Origin: Magnetospirillum aberrantis SpK
Lineage (GTDB): Bacteria > Pseudomonadota > Alphaproteobacteria > Rhodospirillales > Magnetospirillaceae
Direction: 5' to 3'
NCBI RefSeq assembly: GCF_011022235.1
Contig: NZ_JAAIYP010000047.1
Span: 62,001-126,000 of the forward strand
DNA: 64,000 nucleotides
Part shown: piece after piece, positions 56,943-64,000 of the stretch
How positions within the stretch are numbered: the first letter of the stretch is position 1
How the letters are laid out: the number at the start of each line of letters is the position of its first letter
Notes under the pieces: generated by a model
Database searches by the model: none
Seen by the model: the letters and a program-made list of their open reading frames with translations, nothing else
What the model was told of the DNA's origin: nothing
Program-made: the position numbers and the translations under genes

Positions 56943-57394
56943 GATGGCTTCCCCTTCCTCTCCGTCCTCTATGTCCTTCGTATATTAGCAGGGTTTGCTT
57001 CCCGCCCCGCAAGGGTATTGTCATGGCCCAGGCGAAACTGTTGGCTTCTTGTTGCGCCGCGAAAAACACGCAAAATTGAAGACTTGCCGGGAATGCTCTT
57101 TCTCATGCCTAATCCACATGATGGGCATGAATGCTTGCCGCAGAGAAAAAGGAGATGAGAAGCCTATACTTAGGGCCGTATCATCTTTTGCGGAAGATGT
57201 CCTCCGGGCGGCGCCCCATATCTATGGGACCAAGGCCTTGAAACCCTGGTGCACCGGTCCATTCAGGTGGTGCACCAACCATCTGAATGGACCGGTGCAT
57301 CATTCGTTAGTTTTATGGACCGATCCACCACACGGAAGTTTCATGGACATGAACATTCCGTGCGGATCGGACCACAAGAGGGGGAGAGATCATC
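56943..57394. promoter_or_regulatory. 452-bp intergenic region with a large inverted repeat
   Basis: No convincing gene. TGCACCGGTCCATTCAG (57250-57266) is perfectly inverted as CTGAATGGACCGGTGCA (57283-57299), and a smaller GGTGCACC palindrome lies in its loop. It stands about 100 bp before the GntP permease gene. It may be an operator for a GntR- or LysR-type regulator. An AT-rich segment at 56970-57000 probably serves the divergent ModA-like gene. Confidence 0.6.
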
Positions 57395-58732
57395 ATGTGG
57401 TTGATCGTACTTCTGGTCCTCGCCATCGTCTTCATCGTGTTCGCCACCGCGCGTCTCAAGATGCACGCCTTCCTGGCGCTGCTGCTGGCGGCGTTCGGGT
57501 TCGGCATCCTGTCGGGCATGCCGCTCGACGTGGTGGTCAAATCGGTGAATGACGGTTTCGGCGGCACCATCGGCTATATCGGCATCGTCATCGTACTGGG
57601 CTCGGTCATCGGCACCTTCCTGGAGAAATCCGGCGGCGCCTGGCGGCTGGCCGAAGGCATCTTGAAGATCACCGGGAAGAAGAACGTACCCCTGACCATG
57701 TCGATCATGGGCTATGTGGTGTCCATTCCGGTATTCTGCGATTCCGGCTTCGTCATCCTGTCGTCGCTGAACAAGGCCCTGGCCAAGCGGGCGGGCATCA
57801 CCCTGGCCGCCGGCGCCATCGCGTTGTCGCTGGGACTTTACGCCACCCACACCATGGTTCCGCCCACCCCCGGCCCGATCGCCGCCGCCGGCATCCTTCA
57901 GGCCGATCTGGGTCTGGTGATCCTGTGGGGCATGATCATCGCCGCCATCGCCTGCGCCGCCGGCTGGGTGTTCGCGGTCACCGTCGCCGCCAAGGTGGAC
58001 GTCCCCCCCTACAAGGAAGGCGAGGAACCGACCGATCTGCCGTCGCTGGCCGACGCGCCCGGCCCGTTGTCCAGCCTGCTGCCCATCTTCCTGCCGATCG
58101 TGCTGATCGTCATGAAGTCGCTGGCCGACTTCCCGTCCAAGCCGTTCGGCACCGGTGAAGCGATCCGCGTCATCGGCTTCGTCGGCCAACCGGTGGTGGC
58201 GTTGCTGATCGGTTTCGGCCTGGCGCTTCTGCTGCCGAAAAAACTCGACCGTGAAATGCTGAGCAATTCCGGCTGGCTGGGCCAGGCCATCGTCGCCTCG
58301 GCCATCATCATCCTGATCACCGGGGCCGGAGGGTCGTTCGGCAAGGTGCTTCAGAATTCCGGCATCGCCAAGATGGTCGGCGAGGGTCTGTCCACCTGGC
58401 ACCTGGGCATCTTCCTGCCCTTCCTGATCGCCGCCGGCATCAAGACGGCGCAAGGGTCGTCCACCGTCGCCATCATCACCACCGCCGGCCTGATGGCCCC
58501 GCTGATGGTGCCGCTGGGCTTCGACGAACCGACCGCCCGCGCCCTGGTGGTAGTGGTCATCGGCGCCGGCGCCATGGTGGTCAGCCATGCCAACGACAGC
58601 TTCTTCTGGGTGGTGACGCAGTTCTCGAACATGACCCCGGAACAGGGATACCGGTTGCAAACGCTGGGCACCCTGGTTCAGGGCACGGTGGGCGCCATCG
58701 CGGTGTTCATCGCCGCCACCATCGTATTGTAA
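57395..58732 (+). CDS. GntP-family organic acid:H+ symporter
   Basis: A 445-residue membrane protein with about twelve hydrophobic segments. Family marks are FGFGILSGMPLD, VLGSVIGTFLEKSGGA, IPVFCDSGFVILSSLNKALAKR, HTMVPPTPGPIAAAGIL and VSHANDSFFWVVTQFS. GntP proteins import gluconate and related sugar acids; the next gene encodes glycerate kinase, so glycerate is a plausible substrate. GAGGGGGAGAG precedes the ATG. Confidence 0.92.
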   Translation: MWLIVLLVLAIVFIVFATARLKMHAFLALLLAAFGFGILSGMPLDVVVKSVNDGFGGTIGYIGIVIVLGSVIGTFLEKSGGAWRLAEGILKITGKKNVPLTMSIMGYVVSIPVFCDSGFVILSSLNKALAKRAGITLAAGAIALSLGLYATHTMVPPTPGPIAAAGILQADLGLVILWGMIIAAIACAAGWVFAVTVAAKVDVPPYKEGEEPTDLPSLADAPGPLSSLLPIFLPIVLIVMKSLADFPSKPFGTGEAIRVIGFVGQPVVALLIGFGLALLLPKKLDREMLSNSGWLGQAIVASAIIILITGAGGSFGKVLQNSGIAKMVGEGLSTWHLGIFLPFLIAAGIKTAQGSSTVAIITTAGLMAPLMVPLGFDEPTARALVVVVIGAGAMVVSHANDSFFWVVTQFSNMTPEQGYRLQTLGTLVQGTVGAIAVFIAATIVL

Positions 58733-58742
58733 GACGTGTCGA

Positions 58743-58768
58743 GGCGGCGCCGGTTCTCTGGCGCCGCC
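58743..58768 (+). terminator. hairpin between the GntP and glycerate kinase genes
   Basis: GGCGGCGCC (58743-58751) and GGCGCCGCC (58760-58768) pair around GGTTCTCT and are followed by CTTTCCTTGTTCTT. Given the downstream gene 32 bp away, it may only partly terminate transcription. Confidence 0.6.
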
Positions 58769-58800
58769 CTTTCCTTGTTCTTCCCAAAAGGATTGACGCC

Positions 58801-60072
58801 ATGACGTCCGTCGCCGATCCCCGCGCGTTCCTGCGTGCTTTGTTCGACACGGCGGTCGCCGCCGCCTTACCCACCAGTCAGCTGTCCCGTTTCCTGCCGC
58901 CGCCGCCCAAGGGCCGGACCCTGGTGGTGGGCGCCGGCAAGGGTGCGGCGGCCATGGCCCACGCCATCGAGGACATGTGGCCGGGACCGTTGTCCGGTCT
59001 GGCGGTCACCCGCTACGGCCACGGCCTGCCGACCCGCGCCATCGAGGTGATCGAGGCCGCCCATCCCAACCCCGACATCGCCAGCGAGACCGCGGCGCGC
59101 CGCATCCTGGCCGAGGCCAGCGCCCTGGGCGAGGACGACTTGCTGTTGTGCCTGATCTCGGGCGGCGGCTCGGCGCTGATGGCGCTGCCGGCACCTGGGC
59201 TGACCCTGGACGACAAAAAGGCGGTGACCCGCGAATTGCTGAAAAGCGGCGCCGCCATCGACGAGATCAACGCCGTGCGCAAGCACCTGTCGGCCATCAA
59301 GGGCGGACGGCTGGCCGCCGCCGCCGCGCCGGCCCAGGTGGTCACCCTGATGGTGTCGGACGTCCCCGGCGACGACCCGGCGGTGATCGCCTCGGGCCCC
59401 ACCGTGGCCGACCCGTCCACCTTCGCCGACGCCCGCGCGGTGATCGAGAAATACGGCATCGCGGTGCCCGACACCGTGCGCCGCCACCTTGAACAGGCGA
59501 CCGAGGAAAGCGTCAAGCCCGGCGACCCCCGTCTGGCCCGAACCACCGCCCATCTGGTCGCCACCCCCCAGGACGCGTTGGAAGCGGCCGCCGATTTGGC
59601 CTATCGCGCCGGAATCGCCCCCCTGATCCTGGGCAACGCGCTGGAAGGCGAATCGCGCGAGGTGGCCCGCGTCATAGCCGCCATGGCCCGTCAGGCGACA
59701 CTTTACGACCAGCCGGCCACCCCGCCCTGTGTGCTGCTGTCCGGCGGCGAGACCACGGTCACCGTGCGGGGCAACGGACGCGGCGGCCGCAACGCCGAGT
59801 TCCTGTTGGCGCTGGCGGTGGCGTTGGGCGGCCATGACAAGGTCTGGGCCATCGCCTGCGACACCGACGGCATCGACGGCACCGAGGACAACGCCGGCGC
59901 CATCCTGACTCCCGACACCCTGGCCCGCGCCGCGGCGCTTGGCGTCGACGCCAAGGCGCGGCTGGCCGACAACGACGGCTACGGCTTCTTCAGCGCCCTG
60001 GGCGATCTGGTGGTGACCGGCCCGACACGGACCAACGTCAACGATTTTCGCGCCGTGCTGATCCTGCCTTGA
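58801..60072 (+). CDS. glycerate 2-kinase (MOFRL/DUF4147 family)
   Basis: A 423-residue class II glycerate kinase. VVGAGKGAAAMAHAIE, LLCLISGGGSALMALP and the MOFRL C-terminal motif (VLLSGGETTVTVRGNGRGGRNAEFLLALA) are all present, as is CDTDGIDGTEDNAGAI. It phosphorylates glycerate at C2 to give 2-phosphoglycerate, feeding glycolysis. It follows the permease gene, probably as an operon for sugar-acid use. AAAAGGA precedes the ATG. It ends 7 bp from the convergent chemoreceptor gene. Confidence 0.93.
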   Translation: MTSVADPRAFLRALFDTAVAAALPTSQLSRFLPPPPKGRTLVVGAGKGAAAMAHAIEDMWPGPLSGLAVTRYGHGLPTRAIEVIEAAHPNPDIASETAARRILAEASALGEDDLLLCLISGGGSALMALPAPGLTLDDKKAVTRELLKSGAAIDEINAVRKHLSAIKGGRLAAAAAPAQVVTLMVSDVPGDDPAVIASGPTVADPSTFADARAVIEKYGIAVPDTVRRHLEQATEESVKPGDPRLARTTAHLVATPQDALEAAADLAYRAGIAPLILGNALEGESREVARVIAAMARQATLYDQPATPPCVLLSGGETTVTVRGNGRGGRNAEFLLALAVALGGHDKVWAIACDTDGIDGTEDNAGAILTPDTLARAAALGVDAKARLADNDGYGFFSALGDLVVTGPTRTNVNDFRAVLILP

Positions 60073-60079
60073 GGGGACG

Positions 60080-61783
60080 TCAGCCGCCCCGCACCGTCGC
60101 CAGGAAACGCCCCACCTGACGGCGCAGATTGTCCGCCTGACCGCCCAGGCCGTCGGCGGCCGACAGCACCTGGGTCGCGGCGGCGCCGGTCTGCATCGCC
60201 GCGTCGTGCACGTCGGCGATGGCGCCGTTGACGCGGGAGGTGCCGTCCGCCGCCTGATGGACGCTGCGGGTGATCTCGGCGGTGGCGGCGTTCTGTTGCT
60301 CGACCGCCGCCGCGATGGCCGAAGCGATTTCGTCCACCGCCCGGATACCGTCGTTGACGCCGCGGATGGCGGCGATGGCGTCGTCCGTGGCGCCTCGGAT
60401 GTCACCCACCTGACGGGCGATGTCCTCGGTGGCCCGCGCCGTCTGGTTGGCCAGTTGCTTGACCTCGTGCGCCACCACGGCGAAGCCCTTGCCGGCCTCA
60501 CCGGCCCGCGCCGCCTCGATGGTGGCGTTCAACGCCAGCAGATTGGTCTGCGACGCGATGTCGCTGATCATCTGCACCACCGCGCCGATGCGGGCGGCCC
60601 GTTCCGCCAGACCATCGACGATGGTGTTGGTGCCCGCCGCCTTTTCGGCAGCGGCACGGGCCCGCATGGCACTTTCCTCGATGCGCGCGCCGATCTCGCC
60701 GGCCGAAGCGGCCAGTTGTTCGGCGGCGGCGGCCACGGTCTGCACGCTGGCGGCGGCCTCGGTCGAGGCGGCGGCGACCTCCTCGACCCGTTGCCGGGAC
60801 TGGATGGCACCGGTGCTCAGGCTGCCGGCGGCGCCGCGCAGATCGGCGGCGGCGGTTGACACCCCGTCCACCACCCCGGACACCTGTTCCTCGAACGACC
60901 GGGCCAGGGCTTCCATCTCTTCCTGCCGACGGCGGCGATTGTCGGCCTCGGCCTCGGCCTGACGGGCGCGGAAGGCGGCGGCCTCGACGGCATTGGCCTT
61001 GAACACCGCCACGGCGCCGGCGATCTGGGCGATCTCGTCATGCCCTCGGGCCGACGGCACCTCGGTCTCCAACGCACCGTCGGCCAGTTTCAGCATGGCC
61101 CCGGTCAGCCGCCGCAACGGCCGCAACGCCGCCACCGTCCACAGGCCGAAGGCCAGCCCCACCGCCACCGCCACCGCGCTGGCGGTCAGCATCAGCCGTT
61201 GGAAACCGCCGGCCTTGGCGCGGGCCTGGGCGGCCTCGACGTTGTTGCGCGCCTCTTGCAGGTCGATGAAGCGGTTGATGCGGGCCAGCCATTCGACAAA
61301 GGCCGGCCGCGCCTGGCTCAGCAGCAACGCCTCTGCCCCGGCCCGGTCGCCGGAACGGCGCGCGGCGATCACCGCCTCGATCAATGGCACGGTGCGGGCC
61401 TCGGTCTGTTTGATCGAGGCCAGGACGGTCCGTTCCTCGTCGGTGGCGTCGGAACCGGCGGCGGTCATGATGGCATCCAACGGACCCGCCGATTGCTGAT
61501 AGAACCCCTGCAACCGGGCGATGTCGGCCACCACCGCCGCCACCTCGGCGTCGGCCACCAAGGTTACATCGCGCAGGGCGATGGAACGGTCGTGCACGCT
61601 GCCGCGAAAGTTGATAGCGTGACGTTGCTTGACGCTGTTGACGTCGTTCATGTGGGTCAAGGTCGCGTCGATGAAGCGGACTTCGCCGATGCCGATGGCC
61701 GTGAGCCCCGCCAGCAACAGCAGCACGGCACCAAAGCCCAGTGCCAGCCGCAGACGCAGGGAAACAGTGATGGGGGTGCTCAT
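60080..61783 (-). CDS. methyl-accepting chemotaxis protein
   Basis: A 567-residue receptor. Membrane segments at about 10-30 and 195-213 flank a 160-residue helical four-helix-bundle ligand domain ([36 protein letters not shown]). A HAMP domain follows ([21 protein letters not shown]) and a long signalling coil. The hairpin tip reads [23 protein letters not shown]. The C-terminus ends RFLATVRGG without a tethered CheR pentapeptide. GGAG precedes ATG 61783. Confidence 0.94.
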   Translation of the reverse strand: MSTPITVSLRLRLALGFGAVLLLLAGLTAIGIGEVRFIDATLTHMNDVNSVKQRHAINFRGSVHDRSIALRDVTLVADAEVAAVVADIARLQGFYQQSAGPLDAIMTAAGSDATDEERTVLASIKQTEARTVPLIEAVIAARRSGDRAGAEALLLSQARPAFVEWLARINRFIDLQEARNNVEAAQARAKAGGFQRLMLTASAVAVAVGLAFGLWTVAALRPLRRLTGAMLKLADGALETEVPSARGHDEIAQIAGAVAVFKANAVEAAAFRARQAEAEADNRRRRQEEMEALARSFEEQVSGVVDGVSTAAADLRGAAGSLSTGAIQSRQRVEEVAAASTEAAASVQTVAAAAEQLAASAGEIGARIEESAMRARAAAEKAAGTNTIVDGLAERAARIGAVVQMISDIASQTNLLALNATIEAARAGEAGKGFAVVAHEVKQLANQTARATEDIARQVGDIRGATDDAIAAIRGVNDGIRAVDEIASAIAAAVEQQNAATAEITRSVHQAADGTSRVNGAIADVHDAAMQTGAAATQVLSAADGLGGQADNLRRQVGRFLATVRGG

Positions 61784-61921
61784 GGCCAGTCTCCGTCCTT
61801 GGGCGGCTTCATCCACCGGGATGAAGCGCGGGACCAGCCTAACCAGTGCGCTTTCTCATTTGAAATCGATTGTTCGGGATATATTAATTCACCCCGTCGA
61901 TATGGCGTAAGGAAAGACACC

Positions 61922-63067
61922 ATGACCGCCTTTGCCCCCGCCCATGTCCTGGTGGTCCAGGTCGGCGCCCTGAGCATGCTGGACGATTCCATGGGCCAAC
62001 ATGTGGTGGACAGCGCCCTGTCCGAGATGGACCGCCGATTGCCGCCGCTGTTCGAGGCGGTGCTGATGCGCGCGGACAAGGCATTGCAATTGCCGGCCAT
62101 CCGTCGCGGCCGCTGGGGCGTGGGGTTCACCTTGCGCCACGACGAGATGGCGGAATCCCAGGACGAGGCGTTGCAGGTGGTCGAACACGCCACCCGTCAA
62201 CTGGTCCACGATCTGGCCAACGACGTGTTCGGCGCCGCCACCGGCGCCAAGGCGGCGGTGACGGTCTGCGCCGCGCCGGTGCCCCAGGGCGCCACGCCCT
62301 GCGGTTCGTGGATCGACGAAAGATTATCGGGCGAGGGGCTGCGCCGTGCCGAGCTGGAGGAGTTGCGGAACGGGCTGCGCGCCATCCTGGACCAGGGCGG
62401 CATCCGTACCATGCTGCAACCCATCGTCGCCTTCGACAGCGGCACGGTGGTCGGGTTCGAGGCATTGTCGCGCGGCCCGGCGGGCAGTCCGCTGGAACGG
62501 GCCGACCGTCTGTTCGACGCCGCCGCCCGTACCGGCCTGACCCTGGAGTTGGAACGCGCCTGCGCCTTCCAGGCGCTGAACCACGCCAAGGATCTGCCGC
62601 CGTCGCTTTATCTCACGGTCAACACCAGCGCGCCGCTGTTGCAGGAACCGGCCATGCGGGCCGCCCTGGCCCGTCCCGGCGTCGTCACCGAGATCACCGA
62701 ACACCTGCCGCTGGTCCGCGCCTCGGAGGTGCTGCCGCTGCTGGCGGAAATCCGCGGCGGCGGCGGCCGGGTGGCGCTTGACGACACCGGCTGCGGCTTC
62801 GCCGACACCGAGGCCGCCGAGGTGTTGCGCCCCGATGTGGTCAAACTGTGCATCACCATCATCCGCAGCGCCCGGCGCGACCCGTCCGTCCTGCCCGAGG
62901 TTACGGAAACCGTGGCCCGCTTCCGCGCCCTTCGCGCCCAGGTATTGGCCGAAGGCATCGAGACCGAGGAAGAACGCAAGGCCCTGTCCGGCATGAACAT
63001 CGCCCTCGCCCAGGGCTGGCTGTTCGGCAAGCCGGCCCCGGTCGGGGAGTGGCTGACCAGAATCTGA
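61922..63067 (+). CDS. EAL-domain c-di-GMP phosphodiesterase
   Basis: A 381-residue cytoplasmic protein. The EAL domain spans about 150-381. The catalytic set is nearly complete: E180 in FEALSRGP, N234 in LTVNTSAPLL, E257 in ITEH, D287/D288 in LDDTGCGF, K308 in VVKLC and LAEGIETEEE. The usual DDFG loop reads DDTG. The N-terminal 140 residues are an unrecognised domain of mixed helix and strand (HVLVVQVGALSMLDDSMGQH) that may act as a sensor. AAGGAAAG precedes the ATG. It is divergent from the chemoreceptor gene. Confidence 0.9.
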   Translation: MTAFAPAHVLVVQVGALSMLDDSMGQHVVDSALSEMDRRLPPLFEAVLMRADKALQLPAIRRGRWGVGFTLRHDEMAESQDEALQVVEHATRQLVHDLANDVFGAATGAKAAVTVCAAPVPQGATPCGSWIDERLSGEGLRRAELEELRNGLRAILDQGGIRTMLQPIVAFDSGTVVGFEALSRGPAGSPLERADRLFDAAARTGLTLELERACAFQALNHAKDLPPSLYLTVNTSAPLLQEPAMRAALARPGVVTEITEHLPLVRASEVLPLLAEIRGGGGRVALDDTGCGFADTEAAEVLRPDVVKLCITIIRSARRDPSVLPEVTETVARFRALRAQVLAEGIETEEERKALSGMNIALAQGWLFGKPAPVGEWLTRI

Positions 63068-63070
63068 GGA

Positions 63071-63994
63071 TCAGACCGCAACCTCGGCCAGTTCCGATTG
63101 CGGCACATCCTCGGTCTCGGGCGTGTCGAACAACGCCCGCAGGCATTGCCCCAACAACAGGTCCATGGGGCCGGCCATGGCTGTCGGCCGAACTTCGGAC
63201 AAATCCGCCCCGACCACCCGGCCGGTGCGCCCCAGCCATCGGCACAGCGACAACAGGTCGGCCCCGGACAATCCATGCGGCTCCAGGCAACAGGTGTTGA
63301 CTCCCGACGACGGGTCCAGGACGTCGGCGTCGATGCTGACATAAATGGGCCGTTCGCCATGCCGCGCCAGATAGCCCGCCAAGCCCCGGCGCATGACTTC
63401 AAGCGGGGCGACGGGTTGCCAGCCAAGCTCTGTCGCGGCGCGGTAACAGGCTTCGGTGCTGGACGGGCTGCGGGCACCGATGTTGACGATCCCGGCGACA
63501 CAGCCCGAGCGCATCAGTTCGTCAACGAAGTTGCCGTTGTCCAATTGCGTGCGCGGCAGGTGCCAGCCCAGGTCGAAATGGGCGTCGAAATAAAGATAGA
63601 GCGGTTCCACCGCCAATCCCCGGCACACCCCCAACGCCGCCGCCAGACTGGCGGTGTGGTCGCAGGCGAAAAGCACCGGGCGCATTCCCTGTTTGGCCGC
63701 GTGCTGAGCCAGCACCATCACCCCTTGCAGCGATTGCTCGGGATCGGAACCGCGCAGGATGCCGATGTCATACCATCCCCGCGAATCGCCGATATCGGCG
63801 GTGGCTGTCCGCAGAAAGCTGCCGGCACCGACGTTGCTTGCGCCGAATCGGCGACAGATTTCGGTGTCGAGACCGAACGCCACCGCGTCCCCCGGCCGGG
63901 CCACCCGTTCAAGCTCCATGAGCGGCGTCACCACGCCCCCCAGGAACCCGAAAACCGGTGGCACTGTCGTCGCTGTCCCCACCATATGACGCAC
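63071..63994 (-). CDS. arginase/agmatinase (ureohydrolase) family protein, start near right edge
   Basis: A 307-residue protein of the Mn-dependent ureohydrolase fold. Metal ligands are seen in CDHTASL (replacing GGDHS), YFDAHFDLGWH and SIDADVLDPSSGVNT. The C-terminus is usual for the family (LCRWLGRTGRVVGADLSEVRP). The substrate could be arginine, agmatine, guanidinobutyrate or formimidoylglutamate. GTG 63994 and ATG 63985 are both possible starts, and a start outside the window cannot be excluded. It ends 3 bp from the convergent EAL gene. Confidence 0.82.
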   Translation of the reverse strand: MRHMVGTATTVPPVFGFLGGVVTPLMELERVARPGDAVAFGLDTEICRRFGASNVGAGSFLRTATADIGDSRGWYDIGILRGSDPEQSLQGVMVLAQHAAKQGMRPVLFACDHTASLAAALGVCRGLAVEPLYLYFDAHFDLGWHLPRTQLDNGNFVDELMRSGCVAGIVNIGARSPSSTEACYRAATELGWQPVAPLEVMRRGLAGYLARHGERPIYVSIDADVLDPSSGVNTCCLEPHGLSGADLLSLCRWLGRTGRVVGADLSEVRPTAMAGPMDLLLGQCLRALFDTPETEDVPQSELAEVAV

Positions 63995-64000
63995 CTGGAC

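Noticed and set aside
56995-57552. A 185-residue plus-strand open frame in the gap before the GntP gene
   Set aside because: It runs through the inverted repeat and into the permease gene in another frame and shows no protein-like pattern.

Overview
High-GC chromosomal DNA from an alphaproteobacterium, most likely Rhodospirillaceae and Magnetospirillum-like. This rests on gene content: an Irr-type Fur regulator with a His triplet, a TAXI solute-binding protein, a large stock of chemotaxis and c-di-GMP genes, the argH-lipoprotein-lysA-TIGR02302 order with divergent tlpA, and an SHP/DHC/b-type cytochrome operon. I saw no rRNA, tRNA, CRISPR array, insertion sequence or phage gene. The window looks like ordinary chromosome densely packed with short operons, many joined by ATGA or TGATG overlaps.

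Layout. 1-5.3 kb: a possible MarR-like gene running off the left edge, a leucyl aminopeptidase, a glutathione S-transferase, a TAXI protein, an unknown protein and a small outer-membrane barrel. 5.5-12.8 kb: a six-gene hyf-like membrane complex (B, C, E, F, G, I) whose large subunit lacks all four cysteines that would hold the NiFe centre. 12.8-21.1 kb: housekeeping genes (MFS, coaBC, dut, Rrf2, cysK, CMD, tadA, a GATase, rluB, rsmD). 21.4-25.6 kb: a five-gene cluster with the complete logic of a Dlt (D-alanylation) system, namely a DltD-like protein, a 39-residue DltX-like microprotein ending in FKYQGF, an MBOAT acyltransferase, an adenylating enzyme and a carrier protein. 25.7-28.4 kb: an FmdB-type zinc ribbon, a 47-residue membrane peptide, a 2Fe-2S ferredoxin-like protein and a TonB receptor-like barrel. 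28.5-35.5 kb: an envelope-and-signalling operon (GGDEF regulator, PAS protein, AsmA/DUF748 giant) and a SpoIIE phosphatase. 35.5-38.0 kb: a GmhA-like isomerase and the SHP/DHC/b561 operon. 38.0-43.8 kb: argH, an LptM-like lipoprotein, lysA and the TIGR02302 protein, with tlpA divergent. 43.9-50.4 kb: irr, a flavin oxidoreductase with a possible Fe-S motif, GDPD, an S4 protein, a basic amino-acid decarboxylase and two small genes. 50.6-53.3 kb: ahpC, ahpF and a bacteriohemerythrin. 53.3-57 kb: a hybrid kinase paired with a ModA-like binding protein. 57.4-64 kb: a GntP permease with glycerate kinase, a chemoreceptor, an EAL phosphodiesterase and an arginase-family protein.

The most notable content is the Dlt-like acyl-transfer cluster in a Gram-negative bacterium, including a microprotein carrying an exact FxYxxF acyl-shuttle motif. 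Second is the hydrogenase-like proton-pumping complex that cannot be a hydrogenase. Several candidate operators (Irr/ICE-like, Rrf2-like, OmpR-like) are inferred from repeat structure only.
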